Assembly (NCBI RefSeq): GCF_008326305.1
Contig: NZ_BIXY01000059.1
Span: forward strand, 1-44,290
DNA length: 44,290 bases
From: Dictyobacter arantiisoli
GTDB lineage: Bacteria; Chloroflexota; Ktedonobacteria; Ktedonobacterales; Ktedonobacteraceae
Direction: 5' to 3'
Shown here: positions 32,413 to 40,793 of the stretch, one piece after another
Numbering within the stretch: the first letter of the stretch is position 1
Layout of the letters: each line of letters begins with the position of its first letter
Position numbers and translations under genes: made by a program
The notes under the pieces: model-generated
The model's database searches: none
Told to the model about the DNA's origin: nothing
Seen by the model: only the letters and a program-made list of their open reading frames with translations

Positions 32413-34627
32413 GTACAGAAGAGACCGGACAGGTCAACGTGAAGTCCTTGGATCTCCTGATCTGCTGCCCTATCCAATCGATCTGTATCCGTTTCTGGAT
32501 ACAGTGAATGGCACTATCATGCAGCCGACTGAGGTCGCACAACGTGCGCTTGCGCATTGGAATGCATACCTTACTGATGGGAGTGATGAGCATAAGGATA
32601 TCTTTCTACTGCATGCGCGCTGGTTACTGGTCCATGCATTGCGCTTCACAGATGATACGAGTGGCTGGCCGCTCCCTTTATTGATACCAACATCTACTAT
32701 TCCGTGCAGGATGTTGTCCGCCCTGGTGCAGGGAAATGGGCTCTCTGTGCTTGTACGTGCCTATCAGTTTACCGGGCAGCGTGCCTTCATAGAGACTGCC
32801 CGGCGCGTCGTACGTACATTTGAGCTTGATATCCTGGATGGAGGGGTCAGTACACCATTGGGTATTGATGGCCTCTTTTTTGAGGAACGGGGCATCTATC
32901 CTGCTACCCATGCATTATGCGGTTGTATGATGGCGCTCTGTGGACTCTATGATTATGACGCTATCGTCAAGGATGACCAGATAACTTCTCTGATCGCAGC
33001 TGGTCTCAGCGGGCTACAGGCTGTCCTGGATGAGTTCGATACAGGCTATTGGACCTATACCGATCTTTTGCATAAGCGCCTTGCCCCTCCATCCCTGCAT
33101 ACCCTGCACATTCTCCTTCTCGACGTGCTGGCCTCATATTCTGGCTGTGAGCAATATACCAAACTGGCGGCGCGCTGGAAGATGTATCAATCCAGCAGCA
33201 AAGCGTGTCTCCGTTCTCTGATCAGGGGCCACATCACAAGTTGTTATGAGCGTAGCCTCAAACCCATCCTACAGCGTATAGCCCACCACCAGCGCGCTCG
33301 CTCCCAATCTTCCCCGATCACTGATCCAGCTCTCACTCTTGAGCAGATCTGTGTCCCGATTCAGGCGTTTCCCATTCCAGGTGGCATGAAGAGTGTCCTG
33401 GCTGGCGTGGCGAGGGCCATGCGTCATCAATGGCAGATGACATATCTAACAAACCAGCGTGGACAGGGGATCGATTCCCTGCTGATCACACAATTTGGCT
33501 ATGGTCGAGCAACGTCTCCCTGGCAATTTCCCGGCGTCTGGTTGTATTGCTTGTGCGGAGGATATACGCTATTCCATTGGTTGCGTCGTCATGCTGATGT
33601 GCGTCTCGTTCTGCCACAGGATGGTCTATATACCGCTGCGTTTGCGGCACTGGTGGGGAAGTGTATGGGCGTGCGCGTGGTATGTATGGATCATGGCAAT
33701 GTAACGCATCTTGAGAACGCGACTTTTCGCGCTGAAAGAATGCAGGCTATCAAGGCTTATCCCAGAGCACGACAATGGCTGGCGCGCTTACAGTTTCTGT
33801 GTTACTGGCCTTCGTTGCGCCTGCTGGCGCGGTTAGCAACATCGCGAATCGATCATTTTCTTGTGGCTGGTGATGAGGTTGAGGCGGTCTATCGTCAATG
33901 CCTGGGAGTGAGCGCGAGCCGTATCACGCGTTACGCTTATATGGTTGATGTGGCACACTTCGTTCCACCTGATCGAGACACGCGGGCCAGCATACGTGCC
34001 GCTCAGGGATTGAGCGAAGACGCCATTGTGATTACTCTGATCAATCGTCTGGCCTTAGAGAAAGGGCTGTCCTTCGCGCTGGAAGGCATCGCCCTGGCAA
34101 TCGCAGCACTTGCTCCGGCTGTACGCCAGCGTGTCAATGTACTGATCGCTGGCACTGGCCCTTTGCAATCCCAGATGAGAGCAGATATCACACGTTATGA
34201 TTTGGATAGCGTGTGTACCCTCTGGGGTGAAGCTGGAGCAGCGGATGTTATCATGCTCCTGGGCATCACCGATATCTTTCTGTATAGCGGTACACGGGGC
34301 ACGAATTACTCGATGGCTGTGCTCGAAGCCATGGCTGCTGGCTGTGCGGTTGTCGCATCCACTGCTCCACAATCCAACCTGCGCCTGCTAGCGGAAGGAC
34401 GTGGCTGCTCTGTTTTTCCTGCCGATGCGCAGGGCATCGGAACATCCCTTGCACATCTCTGCAATAATCCACTGCTTTGTCGTCAGATGGGACAAGCTGC
34501 GCGAGCATATGTTGAACTGTACCATAGTGCTGCGATGTTGAAACGGACACTTCTACGGATATCCCACTTCATTCCGACGCTAAGCGAAGTATCCTCTCCT
34601 CAATTGCATGGAGAGCAAATAGATTAA
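32405..34627 (+). CDS. C5-epimerase-like domain fused to a family 4 glycosyltransferase
   Basis: A 740-residue single frame. Residues about 20-290 form a glucuronyl C5-epimerase domain collinear with the protein encoded at 24598 (ALAHWNAYL, LVQGNGLSVLVRAYQFTG, FFEERGIYPATHALCG, GLYDYD, DTGYWTYTDL). Two of the three conserved tyrosines are replaced: Cys174 and Thr219 stand for Tyr220 and Tyr265 of the paralogue, and the YDLR arginine is lost. The domain may therefore be a substrate-binding relic. Residues about 310-735 are a GT4 enzyme (PIPGGMKSVL, MDHGNVTHLENATF, INRLALEKGLSFALEGI, MAVLEAMAAGCAVVAS). It starts inside the previous gene and ends the polysaccharide run, its stop overlapping the convergent gene. 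Confidence 0.85.
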   Translation: MTEYRRDRTGQREVLGSPDLLPYPIDLYPFLDTVNGTIMQPTEVAQRALAHWNAYLTDGSDEHKDIFLLHARWLLVHALRFTDDTSGWPLPLLIPTSTIPCRMLSALVQGNGLSVLVRAYQFTGQRAFIETARRVVRTFELDILDGGVSTPLGIDGLFFEERGIYPATHALCGCMMALCGLYDYDAIVKDDQITSLIAAGLSGLQAVLDEFDTGYWTYTDLLHKRLAPPSLHTLHILLLDVLASYSGCEQYTKLAARWKMYQSSSKACLRSLIRGHITSCYERSLKPILQRIAHHQRARSQSSPITDPALTLEQICVPIQAFPIPGGMKSVLAGVARAMRHQWQMTYLTNQRGQGIDSLLITQFGYGRATSPWQFPGVWLYCLCGGYTLFHWLRRHADVRLVLPQDGLYTAAFAALVGKCMGVRVVCMDHGNVTHLENATFRAERMQAIKAYPRARQWLARLQFLCYWPSLRLLARLATSRIDHFLVAGDEVEAVYRQCLGVSASRITRYAYMVDVAHFVPPDRDTRASIRAAQGLSEDAIVITLINRLALEKGLSFALEGIALAIAALAPAVRQRVNVLIAGTGPLQSQMRADITRYDLDSVCTLWGEAGAADVIMLLGITDIFLYSGTRGTNYSMAVLEAMAAGCAVVASTAPQSNLRLLAEGRGCSVFPADAQGIGTSLAHLCNNPLLCRQMGQAARAYVELYHSAAMLKRTLLRISHFIPTLSEVSSPQLHGEQID

Positions 34628-35703
34628 TGATCATTCCAATAGTGTTTGCAGGCTGCAATGCCAGCGCGAATACCATTTTCTATCTCCAGACTGGTCATGG
34701 GAGAGAGCGAGGCGGGACCAATTTCGGAGTCACTCCAGCCGTAAAAAACGAGTCCGCTGGCTCCATTTTCACAAAATGCCTTGCTCTGCAGTGCGATATC
34801 ATTGGCCGTTGGTGGAACACGGTAAGCATTTTTGTGCGCGATAGGACCGCCAAATGCTTGCGCAATCCCGATTAGTGGCTCTTTTTTTATATCCCATCCT
34901 CGCAGGTGCAGGCTGGTAAGCATAACTGGCAGGACCTGCGACATAGACCAGTCATAGGCCGCCGGAGAAGGTGGATGAGAGACGGCAGGCATAGAGGTTG
35001 TATAGATATAGAGAGCTACATTATCACAGCCCTGTGGAGAGAAGTTATTGGCGACCTCATCATCCCAACCCGGAGACATATCTGTATAGAGCGTGCCACC
35101 AAAGCCGCAGATCGCAGGATGACCCGGAGTATAGAGCTGAATAAAATGATGGATTTTAGCAAGCAGTCCTCGCGCACTCCCTTCATCCCATGGTGCCCAA
35201 TCATCGAGTACCCAGTATCCTATGATCAGAGGATTTGTCATGCTTTGTTGTATATGGGCGCGGATTGTTGACAGAAAGGCATCTTCATCAGTGAAGGTTG
35301 GATATACTCTCTGTCCACAATAGGCATCCAGGCCGACTGGAGGGGGAACCATTGCCCTTGAGCGCTGGCATTCGTAGTAATATAAATTGCTGGCGATATA
35401 GCCATCCACTACTTTCATATGTAAGGCCTGGAGCTTTTGCCCTAATGGATCATGCTCAGAAGGAGGATTTCCATATTGAAAGACAACCTGAACTCCCTCG
35501 GTGGATGCCTGAATGGCACGTGCGGGCGTCGTCATGCTAAAGCCTCCCACCAGATGTGTTTTGACATGGCGTGGAGGCAATGGTAGTTTTTGTGGCCGTA
35601 ATAACAGGAGTAAGCACAAACAGAACCAGGTAAGAAAGAGAGTCATGAGACCCATGAGGAGTAATTTTTTGGATGGGCTGAGCGTCTCATTATACTTCTG
35701 CAT
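34624..35703 (-). CDS. membrane-anchored TIM-barrel-like protein, possible glycoside hydrolase
   Basis: The 359-residue protein has one N-terminal membrane helix (about 13-35) and an extracytoplasmic domain. That domain looks like an alpha/beta barrel of the glycosidase kind: VVFQYGNPP, VVDGYIASNLYYYECQ, IIGYWVLDDWAPWDEGS (acidic residues at a strand end), PAICGFGGTLY, NVALYIYTT, PLIGIAQAFGG and ASGLVFYGWSDSE. I cannot assign a GH family. It lies directly against the end of the polysaccharide operon on the opposite strand, so trimming or modifying the secreted polymer is plausible but unproven. GGAGGTG lies eight bases before ATG 35703. Confidence 0.7.
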   Translation of the reverse strand: MQKYNETLSPSKKLLLMGLMTLFLTWFCLCLLLLLRPQKLPLPPRHVKTHLVGGFSMTTPARAIQASTEGVQVVFQYGNPPSEHDPLGQKLQALHMKVVDGYIASNLYYYECQRSRAMVPPPVGLDAYCGQRVYPTFTDEDAFLSTIRAHIQQSMTNPLIIGYWVLDDWAPWDEGSARGLLAKIHHFIQLYTPGHPAICGFGGTLYTDMSPGWDDEVANNFSPQGCDNVALYIYTTSMPAVSHPPSPAAYDWSMSQVLPVMLTSLHLRGWDIKKEPLIGIAQAFGGPIAHKNAYRVPPTANDIALQSKAFCENGASGLVFYGWSDSEIGPASLSPMTSLEIENGIRAGIAACKHYWNDH

Positions 35704-35773
35704 GCATAATCACCTCCACTGATGCATAATCGGATCATCGCTATGTAAATTCAAGCTTGCCTCTTTTTTCATG

Positions 35774-35810
35774 GTTCAACCCGGCCATGTTTGTCATGGT
35801 CGGGTTGAAC
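35774..35810. terminator. 16-bp stem-loop between two leftward genes
   Basis: GTTCAACCCGGCCATG (35774-35789) pairs with CATGGTCGGGTTGAAC (35795-35810) with one wobble, around a 5-base loop. It lies 56 bases past the stop of the Ig-like repeat gene. No U-tract follows on the minus strand (A-rich instead), so termination is inferred only from position. Confidence 0.5.
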
Positions 35811-35865
35811 TGAGGAGTATGTGACAGTTTTGTTTTCTCTTTGGTTGCTGCGAATGAGCCATCTA

Positions 35866-37059
35866 TCAGAAGATCAGGATGGGCGAGGATGTGCTAACTC
35901 CGGTGGTTTCATCGATGAATACCAGTTTGTAATTTTTGCTACCGGCAGGTATATTTGGCGTGATAAGGCTTGAATTAATGGTTCCATACTTTGAAGCGGT
36001 TAATATTCCAACTGGAATTCCCGCGCTGGAGGCGGATTGACCTGGATCAAAGAGAAGAACTTGTACCTGACCACTGGGGGTAAACTGGCTCCCTCTGGCT
36101 TTAATTGGTTGATTCGGGACGCTGACTTTGGGTTGCAGGTTAGCACTCGGTTGCACTTGAAATGATGTGCTGGCTGATGCATGGCTTTTGATCCCAACAG
36201 CTTTGATCGAGTTGAGATAGTAGTTGATGCTTGCATACGGTGGAACTTGAAAGGAGGTAAAGAATTGTCCTGACTTATTCGCGACCGCGACCGCTATGAT
36301 TTTGTTCTGAATGAAGACTTTAACGGCTTCGTACGCGGCAAAACCCACACCACCAACCGACAGGGTACTTCCGACACGCCCATCAGAAGGATAAAGCAGA
36401 ATTGCAGGAGGATTGGGGACGTCAACCACTACCTGTTTGTTGGCACTATCTGTCGCCAGCAATGTGGTATGAGCGTTAAATGGGATGTCCAGGTTTCCCA
36501 GCGAAACCGAGAAATGCCCCTGATCGTCCGTTTGTACTGCCGGAATGCTGGCTGTGTTTGCGCCATTGCGCAGGGTAAGTCTGACAGCCTCATGTGCCAG
36601 AAAGCCCATGCCGTGGAAGACGTGTGGCATATGGAGATTGGCACGGGGACCAACTGGATGAGCGGGGACATATTTCAAGGCTGTTTTGACGAAGTTGAGA
36701 GGGGTTTTTGTGGTCGTGTTGTCGCTCACGACATACACATACGCTGGCCCTGAGATATAGTGTTTGGGGAGTGTCAGCTGCGTATTGAAGAAACCACCGG
36801 CGTTTGTCGTGGCACGAACGATACCATTTGAACGATCCTGGAAGTAGACCTCTACTTTTTTTGCTGCTGTATAATCAAATCCGGTCACCATGACCGTCGA
36901 TCCCGGAATCGCGGGATTTTGTCCAATAGCAAGCCTGACATGTTGCGTATGCGTATGTGTACCTCCAGCAAAAAAGAGCATGAGAAGTGCAGTAAGCGCT
37001 CCCAGGGATGTTCCTGCAAGGAATATCCCGAGTGAAAGGCGGCGAATGTTTTTTAACAT
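35866..37059 (-). CDS. secreted protein of four Ig-like beta repeats
   Basis: The 397-residue protein has an N-terminal hydrophobic signal or anchor (about 10-32) and then four repeats of about 85 residues. Each has a G-x-G/T-F-x-A-x-E-x-V-x-V-x-x-x-motif: VTGFDYTAAKKVEVYF, GMGFLAHEAVRLTL, GGVGFAAYEAVKVFI and ARGSQFTPSGQVQVLL. Each is followed by a G-x-F-x-x-S/T-x-x-x-P strand. This resembles bacterial IPT/TIG or Ig-like adhesion modules. It is probably a surface or matrix protein. AAAGGAT lies before ATG 37059. It is divergent from the DUF4012 gene. Confidence 0.75.
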   Translation of the reverse strand: MLKNIRRLSLGIFLAGTSLGALTALLMLFFAGGTHTHTQHVRLAIGQNPAIPGSTVMVTGFDYTAAKKVEVYFQDRSNGIVRATTNAGGFFNTQLTLPKHYISGPAYVYVVSDNTTTKTPLNFVKTALKYVPAHPVGPRANLHMPHVFHGMGFLAHEAVRLTLRNGANTASIPAVQTDDQGHFSVSLGNLDIPFNAHTTLLATDSANKQVVVDVPNPPAILLYPSDGRVGSTLSVGGVGFAAYEAVKVFIQNKIIAVAVANKSGQFFTSFQVPPYASINYYLNSIKAVGIKSHASASTSFQVQPSANLQPKVSVPNQPIKARGSQFTPSGQVQVLLFDPGQSASSAGIPVGILTASKYGTINSSLITPNIPAGSKNYKLVFIDETTGVSTSSPILIF

Positions 37060-37300
37060 AGTTTTATCCTTTTATTCTGTTGTTTTCCAACAGTGACGAG
37101 ACCATCCAATGCGGCATTCAATTATTCCCCTTTTGATAGTTTTCGGCTATACAAGTGCATTGTAGCCTGGGTAATAAATGAGATATTTGTATTCATGCTA
37201 AATACTAGTTATAGAGATTTGTATGTGCTATTTATGATGGAAATAGATGCTGCCGTTTTAAAGAGACATAGCATGAAAAAGGATAACGGAGGTAGAGAAG

Positions 37301-39286
37301 GTGGAAGATGTGCAGAGGAAATTGCCTCTCGGATATAGGAGGGGATGGTCGGGATGGTCCAGGAAAGTGCTCATGCTTGGAATAGTGTTCCTGATGGTTG
37401 TTGTTCCTATTCTGTCGGGTACAGGATATTGGATGGGGAGGACACGTTATCAACGCGATTTTCAGCTCGCACAGGATGGGACGCAGCATCTACTTAAAGC
37501 TCAACAATATTTAACTATATTCTTGCAACATCCTTTTGATGCGAATACTGTGGCTATAGCACAGCAAGATTTTGTTGCTGCCACAACTAGTTTTACAGGT
37601 ATAAATGAAGATCTGGCATTCTTGCCGGAGGGCGCGGCCTACCTGCCTGTGTATGGTCGGCGTTTCCATGCTGCACAACATCTGGTCCCGTTGGCGCTGG
37701 CGCTTTCTCAAGCTGGTGTGGCTGGTTGTGATATTTTAAATGTGCTGATTGCCAGATGGCATGGTCCCACACATGCTCAGGCACATGCCATCACGGCTGC
37801 GGATCTCGCTGTCATTGCGCAAAGTTTTAGGGATATCCAGGCGTCTCTGACAAGTACCCTGCATGAGGCCGATCAGCTACAGTCCTCGGATCTGCAAATC
37901 GATTCCCATCTCGGTATGCTATTAGATTTTGTTCATAAGGACGCTCCCAAATTCCAATCTTTGCTAACCGGCATCGCCCAAATATTGCCAGCGCTTCCAG
38001 TGCTGCTTGGTATTGGAACACCGACAAAGTATCTGGTCGAGATCCTTGATGTCACAGAACTGCGTCCGGGGGGTGGTTTTATTGGGAACTATGGTATCGT
38101 AACCTTTTCAGAAGGACAATTGCTAGGGGCACGCGTCACCGATACTGATTTATTGGATCGCCCCTTCTATGCTTCTGGTATGGGTATTCCATTTCCACCT
38201 GCATATCGCTGGTTTGACATCGCGTTGGGAAATTGGGGATTGCGCGATTCCAATCTGGATGCTGATTTTCCGACAGTAGCCCGCTCAGCTGAAGCACATT
38301 ATCAACGTGAGGGAGGAGATGGCCCGCTGCAAGGGGTGATTGCGATTACTCCTACCTTTATTCAGCATATATTGCACATCACCGGACCTATTTATTTGCC
38401 CGAATATCATGAAGTGATCAATGCTGACAATCTGGTGGCGCGTATTCACTATCATCAGTTAGGGCGTGGAGCTGAAGGACCCGATACGATTGCCTCTCCC
38501 GATGGGCGTTCTTCGCTGCGTAAACATTTTACGGCTATCCTTGCGGAACACTTTTTTGCCCGCGTGCGTCAGATGATGGCATCCCACGTCGCGCAGTTTT
38601 TGCAAACCCTGTTTAACGATGTCCGCTCAAAAGATTTACAGCTCTACGTCAATGATCCAGTCGCGGAGATGCTATTGCATCAGGCGCATCTAGATTCTGC
38701 GATCCAGACTCCACCGGGGGATAGTCTCCTGATTGTGGATGCTAATATTGCCTCTAATAAAGCCAATATCTCTATCAATAGTGACTTAAACGATAGGATT
38801 GTTATTGATAGAGATGGTAATGCTGTTCATCACACCACGTTACGTTATGCCTGGACCGTTCCAGGCCAGAATTATGGAGCCGCACTTTATCGGGATTATG
38901 TCCGTGTCTACACGCCCATCAGGAGTGTGTTGCGGGCTCAGGAAGGCTGGCAGGCGCGTGGTACCAGCCAGGCCTTTGGTTTAGAGCAATGGGCAGGTTT
39001 TTTTACGCTTGTCAGCGGACAGACCCGTACAATAACCCTGGATTGGATTGCCCCTCGGATCTCCACACACCATGAGCAGAACTGGCACTATCAAGAGCTG
39101 ATTCAGCGGCAAGCTGGCGTTCTATGGAAAGTTCATACACAGATAACATTGCCTGCCTGTGCGACGCTCACAACTGTCGCTGGAGGAATGCATGCGACTG
39201 GTAAACAGAGCGCCAGCCTCAATCAGACCTTAACGGAAAATATCCCTTCGTCTCTCAACTACACCTGTGATGACCCTGCTTCCTGA
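37301..39286 (+). CDS. DUF4012 envelope protein
   Basis: The 661-residue protein has one membrane helix near the N-terminus (about 24-46), a helical extracytoplasmic part, and then the DUF4012 core. The core is marked by LDVTELRPGGGFIGNYGIV and the following GWFD-like segment YRWFDIALGNWGLRDSNLDADFP. The family is frequent in Gram-positive-type and Chloroflexota genomes near exopolysaccharide genes. Distant similarity to LytR-CpsA-Psr-like chain transfer has been discussed, but function is unknown. The start is GTG 37301, with GGAGGT seven bases upstream. The C-terminal third is beta-rich. The GH3 gene follows 109 bases later. Confidence 0.85.
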   Translation: MEDVQRKLPLGYRRGWSGWSRKVLMLGIVFLMVVVPILSGTGYWMGRTRYQRDFQLAQDGTQHLLKAQQYLTIFLQHPFDANTVAIAQQDFVAATTSFTGINEDLAFLPEGAAYLPVYGRRFHAAQHLVPLALALSQAGVAGCDILNVLIARWHGPTHAQAHAITAADLAVIAQSFRDIQASLTSTLHEADQLQSSDLQIDSHLGMLLDFVHKDAPKFQSLLTGIAQILPALPVLLGIGTPTKYLVEILDVTELRPGGGFIGNYGIVTFSEGQLLGARVTDTDLLDRPFYASGMGIPFPPAYRWFDIALGNWGLRDSNLDADFPTVARSAEAHYQREGGDGPLQGVIAITPTFIQHILHITGPIYLPEYHEVINADNLVARIHYHQLGRGAEGPDTIASPDGRSSLRKHFTAILAEHFFARVRQMMASHVAQFLQTLFNDVRSKDLQLYVNDPVAEMLLHQAHLDSAIQTPPGDSLLIVDANIASNKANISINSDLNDRIVIDRDGNAVHHTTLRYAWTVPGQNYGAALYRDYVRVYTPIRSVLRAQEGWQARGTSQAFGLEQWAGFFTLVSGQTRTITLDWIAPRISTHHEQNWHYQELIQRQAGVLWKVHTQITLPACATLTTVAGGMHATGKQSASLNQTLTENIPSSLNYTCDDPAS

Positions 39287-39395
39287 CTTGATCATTTTCT
39301 TTAGCTGGTGCCAGTATCCTGACTGTGCCCATGTGCAAATCCTTGCCTGCCAGAGTGGGAAGTTTACTGGCGATAAAAATGAGGATTTTGAAGCT

Positions 39396-40697
39396 ATGAT
39401 GCATTCCAAGCCGAATCAAGCGCAGCCAACTGATAACCATCATGATGCTGTAACGTCAGCCCTTCTGGATGCCCCGTTGTGCAGAAAAAAAAGTCCGCAG
39501 CGGCAGGAGACGCTTTCCCTGTTGCTGCTTATCCTGACAATGCTTCTGATTATGGGGGGAAGCATCCTGGGATATACGTTTTTTCGCGGCGCCCATATGC
39601 CAGGACAGATCAGTTTTCCGGCGGGCACAACCTCTCACGTGCAGTTAGATCCCAGGCAGACGAAGTATCAGCGGATGGCCGCCCGCGTTGTTGCGCATAT
39701 GACCCTGGATGAGAAATTAGGACAAGTGTTTATGGTCAGCTATGCCACGCCTACCTATGCTTCCGATCTTGAGCACATGATTTTTCAGCTTCACGCGGGC
39801 GGTGTGATTCTCTATCAATCCCAGATAAACACACTGGCTCAAGTCCGACACGACATTACTGAGATGCAAAGACATGCCAGAATCCCCCTGCTGATCTCTA
39901 CTGATGAGGAGGGAGGATATGTTGATCGCCTGACGAATATTTATCCATCTCGTCCATCGGCCCGCGCAATGTATCTGACAGGTGATCCACAGGTAGCCGC
40001 TCAGGCGGGGCATCAGGCCGCCCATGATTTGCAAACGCTTGGCATTACCGTCAATCTTGCGCCCGATAGTGATGTGCAAGTGGTGAATGGTCCGGATCAA
40101 CTGGCACGCACCTTCGGCTCAACTCCTCGATCAGTTATCGCTTTCGCAGGTGCCTACATGCAAGCATTACAGCAAGATGGAGTAATTGCTTGTATCAAGC
40201 ACTTTCCCGGGCTGGGTGCTGCCACTACTGATGCGCATCTCGGTTTGCCAGTAGTGCAACGCACAAAGGAGCAAATCTATGCCACGGAACTGGCCCCCTT
40301 TTACTATTTTGTCCAGTCCCATCATGCGTGGGAACAGCCAGGAATGATTATGTCTACTGATGTACTCATGCCTGCTATTGATGCAACATTTCCGGCGGAA
40401 CTCTCACATATCTTTATTACTGATATTCTCCGCAAGCAATTTGGCTATAACGGGGTGATCATCACTGATGCGCTCTCTATGGAAGGTATCGCACATTCCT
40501 GGAATACCACTCAGGCAGCCGTCATGGCGCTCAAGGCTGGCAATGATATGATTCTTGGTATCAGCAATGCTCAGCAGATGGCAGAAGCCATCAGGGGACT
40601 CAAGGTAGCTCTCCAGCGCGGTGTGCTCTCACAAACGCGTATTGATGAAGCCGTGACGCATATTTTAACACTCAAAGCACAACATCAGGGACTATGA
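39396..40697 (+). CDS. membrane-anchored GH3 beta-N-acetylhexosaminidase (NagZ-like)
   Basis: From ATG 39396 the product has 433 residues: a short cytoplasmic tail, one membrane helix (about 40-63), then a glycoside hydrolase family 3 catalytic domain. It has TDEEGGYVDRL, the substrate lysine-histidine in CIKHFPGLG (K268, H269), the D-x-H general acid/base loop in TTDAHLGLP typical of NagZ-type enzymes, and the nucleophile Asp358 in ITDALSM. The GH3 C-terminal domain is absent, as in NagZ. The membrane helix implies action outside the cell, on peptidoglycan or on HexNAc units of the exopolysaccharide. The start is judged from GAGGA upstream; a GTG at 39267 would overlap the DUF4012 gene. Confidence 0.87.
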   Translation: MMHSKPNQAQPTDNHHDAVTSALLDAPLCRKKSPQRQETLSLLLLILTMLLIMGGSILGYTFFRGAHMPGQISFPAGTTSHVQLDPRQTKYQRMAARVVAHMTLDEKLGQVFMVSYATPTYASDLEHMIFQLHAGGVILYQSQINTLAQVRHDITEMQRHARIPLLISTDEEGGYVDRLTNIYPSRPSARAMYLTGDPQVAAQAGHQAAHDLQTLGITVNLAPDSDVQVVNGPDQLARTFGSTPRSVIAFAGAYMQALQQDGVIACIKHFPGLGAATTDAHLGLPVVQRTKEQIYATELAPFYYFVQSHHAWEQPGMIMSTDVLMPAIDATFPAELSHIFITDILRKQFGYNGVIITDALSMEGIAHSWNTTQAAVMALKAGNDMILGISNAQQMAEAIRGLKVALQRGVLSQTRIDEAVTHILTLKAQHQGL

Positions 40698-40730
40698 GGA
40701 ATGATAGAAGAGGCCAGTAAGAATAAAATA

Positions 40731-40771
40731 GCAAAAATCATCAGCTTTACATAAATGCTAATGATTTTTGC
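40731..40771. terminator. stem-loop between convergent genes
   Basis: GCAAAAATCATCAGC (40731-40745) pairs with GCTAATGATTTTTGC (40757-40771) with one mismatch, around an 11-base loop. The A-rich left arm and T-rich right arm give a U-rich end in both directions, fitting a bidirectional terminator for the GH3 and propeller genes. Confidence 0.6.
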
Positions 40772-40793
40772 CAGGCGTGTGAATGTTTCCTCT

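Noticed and set aside
39267-39395. Longer GTG start for the GH3 gene
   Set aside because: It would overlap the DUF4012 gene, has no ribosome site, and adds residues before the expected short cytoplasmic tail.
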